A DNA stretch of 64,000 nucleotides from Bacteroidota bacterium. Lineage in GTDB: Bacteria; Bacteroidota; Bacteroidia; Bacteroidales; JAAUTT01. The position numbers and the translations under genes are program-made. Under the pieces are notes generated by a model, which searched no databases, had not been told where the DNA came from, and saw only the letters and a program-made list of their open reading frames with translations. Positions 62,283 to 64,000 of this stretch are shown one piece after another. Location: NCBI GenBank assembly GCA_023429135.1, contig JAEYWD010000068.1:1-64000 (forward strand). Direction: 5' to 3'. Each line of letters starts with the position of its first letter. Position 1 is the first letter of the stretch.

Positions 62283-64000
62283 ATGGAAAACGAAAAAGAA
62301 ATAAAACCTAAAAAAAACGGATCAGAATATTCGGCAGATAGTATCCAGGTATTAGAAGGTTTGGAAGCTGTAAGGAAACGTCCGGCCATGTACATTGGCG
62401 ACGTTAGCACAAAAGGCTTGCACCACCTGGTTTACGAAGTTGTCGACAACTCCATCGACGAAGCGCTTGCCGGTTATTGCAACAACATTGAAGTTACCAT
62501 AAACGAAGACGGATCCATAACCGTGGTTGATAACGGTCGCGGTATTCCGGTTGATTATCACGAAAAAGAAAAAAAATCGGCCCTCGAAGTTGTTCTTACT
62601 GTACTTCACGCCGGTGGTAAATTCGACAAAGACTCTTATAAAGTATCAGGCGGTTTGCACGGCGTTGGTGTATCGTGCGTAAATGCCCTTTCCACCTATC
62701 TGAAAGCTGAAGTTTACCGTGAGGGAAAACATTATATGATGGAATTTTCCACTGGAAAACCTCTTGCAGAAATTCAGGTTATTGGCGAAACCGACAAGCA
62801 AGGCACATCAATCACCTTTAAACCCGATGCTTCTATATTCATCACCACTGAATACCATTTCGAAACCCTCGAGTCGCGTCTTCGTGAACTTGCATTCCTT
62901 AACAAGGGCATCAACCTTGTTATTACCGATAAACGGGAAATGGAAGAAGGCAACGGATACAGAAGTTCAACATTCTATTCGCAGGAAGGATTAAAGGAAT
63001 TCGTAGCTTTTCTCGACGAAAACCGCGAGAAACTTATTGATAAGGTAATCACCATCGAAACTGAAAAAGAAGGTGTGCCGGTAGAGGTTGCCATGCAGTA
63101 TAACACTTCGTTTGCCGAAAATGTGCACTCCTATGTTAATAATATCAACACCATTGAAGGTGGAACCCATTTGGCAGGTTTCCGCAGAGCTTTAACGCGA
63201 ACATTAAAAGCTTATGCTGAAAAATCGGGAATGCTTGCCAAGCTGAAATTCGATATCTCTGGCGATGACTTTCGTGAAGGACTCACTGCTGTTATATCTG
63301 TAAAGGTTCAGGAGCCACAGTTCGAAGGTCAGACCAAAACCAAACTTGGCAATAACGAGGTAATGGGATCGGTTGACCAGGCTGTTGGCGAAGCATTGTT
63401 CAACTACCTGGAAGAAAATCCGAAAGACGCCCGTAACATTGTTAATAAGGTTATTTTAGCTGCCACAGCTCGCCATGCAGCCCGTAAAGCCCGTGAAATG
63501 GTGCAACGTAAGACTGTTCTTTCGGGCGCTGGTTTGCCAGGTAAACTAGCCGACTGCTCCGATAAAGGTCCTGAGAATACTGAAATATTTATGGTTGAGG
63601 GAGATTCTGCAGGTGGTACCGCCAAACAGGGCCGCGACAGAAAATTCCAAGCGATTCTGCCGCTCAGAGGGAAAATCCTTAACGTAGAAAAGGCAATGCA
63701 CCACAAAGTTTTCGAAAGTGAGGAAATAAAAAATCTCTTTACAGCGCTTGGCGTAAGTATTGGCACCGAAGAAGACAGCAAGGCTCTAAATATCTCGAGC
63801 ATCCGTTATCACAAAATCATCATCATGACCGATGCCGACGTTGACGGTAGCCATATCGCAACTCTTATTATGACATTCTTTTTCCGTTTTATGACTGAAA
63901 TTATTTCCAACGGTTATCTTTATATTGCCACGCCTCCCCTTTATCTTGTAAAGAGAGGTACTTCAGAACAATACTGCTGGACAGAAGAGCAACGCTTAAA
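62283..64000 (+). CDS. gyrB: DNA gyrase subunit B, 3' end cut by window
   Basis: 572 full codons from ATG 62283 to the window end, about 80-90 residues short of a normal bacteroidete GyrB. The GHKL ATPase domain shows MYIGDVSTKGLHHLVYEVVD, DNGRGIP, and GGLHGVGVSCVNALS; the transducer domain has EGGTHLAGFRRALTR and the QTKTKLGN motif; the TOPRIM domain has FMVEGDSAGGTAKQGRDR and ITDADVDGSHI-like DADVDGSHI. It supercoils DNA with GyrA. No frameshift is visible in the part present. Confidence 0.97.
   Translation, partial: MENEKEIKPKKNGSEYSADSIQVLEGLEAVRKRPAMYIGDVSTKGLHHLVYEVVDNSIDEALAGYCNNIEVTINEDGSITVVDNGRGIPVDYHEKEKKSALEVVLTVLHAGGKFDKDSYKVSGGLHGVGVSCVNALSTYLKAEVYREGKHYMMEFSTGKPLAEIQVIGETDKQGTSITFKPDASIFITTEYHFETLESRLRELAFLNKGINLVITDKREMEEGNGYRSSTFYSQEGLKEFVAFLDENREKLIDKVITIETEKEGVPVEVAMQYNTSFAENVHSYVNNINTIEGGTHLAGFRRALTRTLKAYAEKSGMLAKLKFDISGDDFREGLTAVISVKVQEPQFEGQTKTKLGNNEVMGSVDQAVGEALFNYLEENPKDARNIVNKVILAATARHAARKAREMVQRKTVLSGAGLPGKLADCSDKGPENTEIFMVEGDSAGGTAKQGRDRKFQAILPLRGKILNVEKAMHHKVFESEEIKNLFTALGVSIGTEEDSKALNISSIRYHKIIIMTDADVDGSHIATLIMTFFFRFMTEIISNGYLYIATPPLYLVKRGTSEQYCWTEEQRL

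Noticed and set aside
63404..63802. 132-residue frame antisense to gyrB
   Set aside because: Shadow of the TOPRIM-encoding region.
1..64000. tRNA or rRNA genes
   Set aside because: No cloverleaf with a TTCGA loop or rRNA stretch was recognised by eye; a tRNA scan would be needed to be certain.

Overview
The window reads as chromosomal DNA of a Bacteroidota bacterium, most likely Bacteroidales or the Marinilabiliales/Prolixibacteraceae side of that group. The evidence is a SusC/SusD pair with an N-terminal STN domain, a FecR/ECF-sigma pair, TAnnTTTG promoter boxes, absence of strong Shine-Dalgarno sequences, DUF1573 and DUF4369-type proteins, a bacteroidete-style GyrB, and typical intergenic hairpin repeats. 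The order-level assignment is inference. I saw no rRNA, tRNA, CRISPR array, transposase or phage gene.

Region 1 (1-20 kb) is mixed housekeeping and envelope genes. It starts with about 900 bases of repeats, including an array of at least thirteen 21-bp units. Then come a dicarboxylate/amino-acid symporter, a 55-residue 2[4Fe-4S] ferredoxin, an M20 amidohydrolase, a large periplasmic-propeller/outer-membrane-barrel protein, a DUF1573 protein, a MeaB GTPase, a TlpA-like lipoprotein, a patatin-barrel protein with a downstream glycosyltransferase, a His-rich heavy-metal exporter candidate, dihydrolipoyl dehydrogenase, a lipoprotein serpin and a small outer-membrane barrel.

Region 2 (about 19.8-27.9 kb) is a small surface-glycan island: a GT4 glycosyltransferase, two multi-pass GT-C-like proteins (one with a C-terminal jelly-roll-like tail), a polysaccharide deacetylase, a SAM methyltransferase and an AI-2E-family permease.

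Region 3 (about 28-54.5 kb, all on the minus strand) is one large polysaccharide utilization locus. Read 5' to 3' it runs ECF sigma factor, FecR anti-sigma factor, STN-SusC, SusD, two surface lipoproteins, GH88, then a series of polysaccharide-lyase-type enzymes: toroid plus beta-helix fusion, PL8, heparinase II/III-like, PL6-like plus alginate-lyase fusion, a long heparinase-like protein, a CE15 esterase, a BNR-4 propeller and a final heparinase II/III-like protein. No sulfatase and no glycoside hydrolase other than GH88 is present. This suggests an unsulfated, uronic-acid-rich substrate, cut by lyases, de-esterified by CE15 and finished by GH88 removing the unsaturated uronate. STN-SusC, FecR and sigma would sense substrate at the outer membrane. 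Several gaps inside the locus hold stem-loops that may stage expression.

Region 4 (54.6-64 kb) holds FtsE, a 1025-residue TPR protein followed by an outer-membrane barrel, an upstream region with three CACACnGTGTG-type sites spaced 41-42 bp before a YdcZ-type transporter, an SH3-like two-TM protein, and the first 572 codons of gyrB, cut by the window end.
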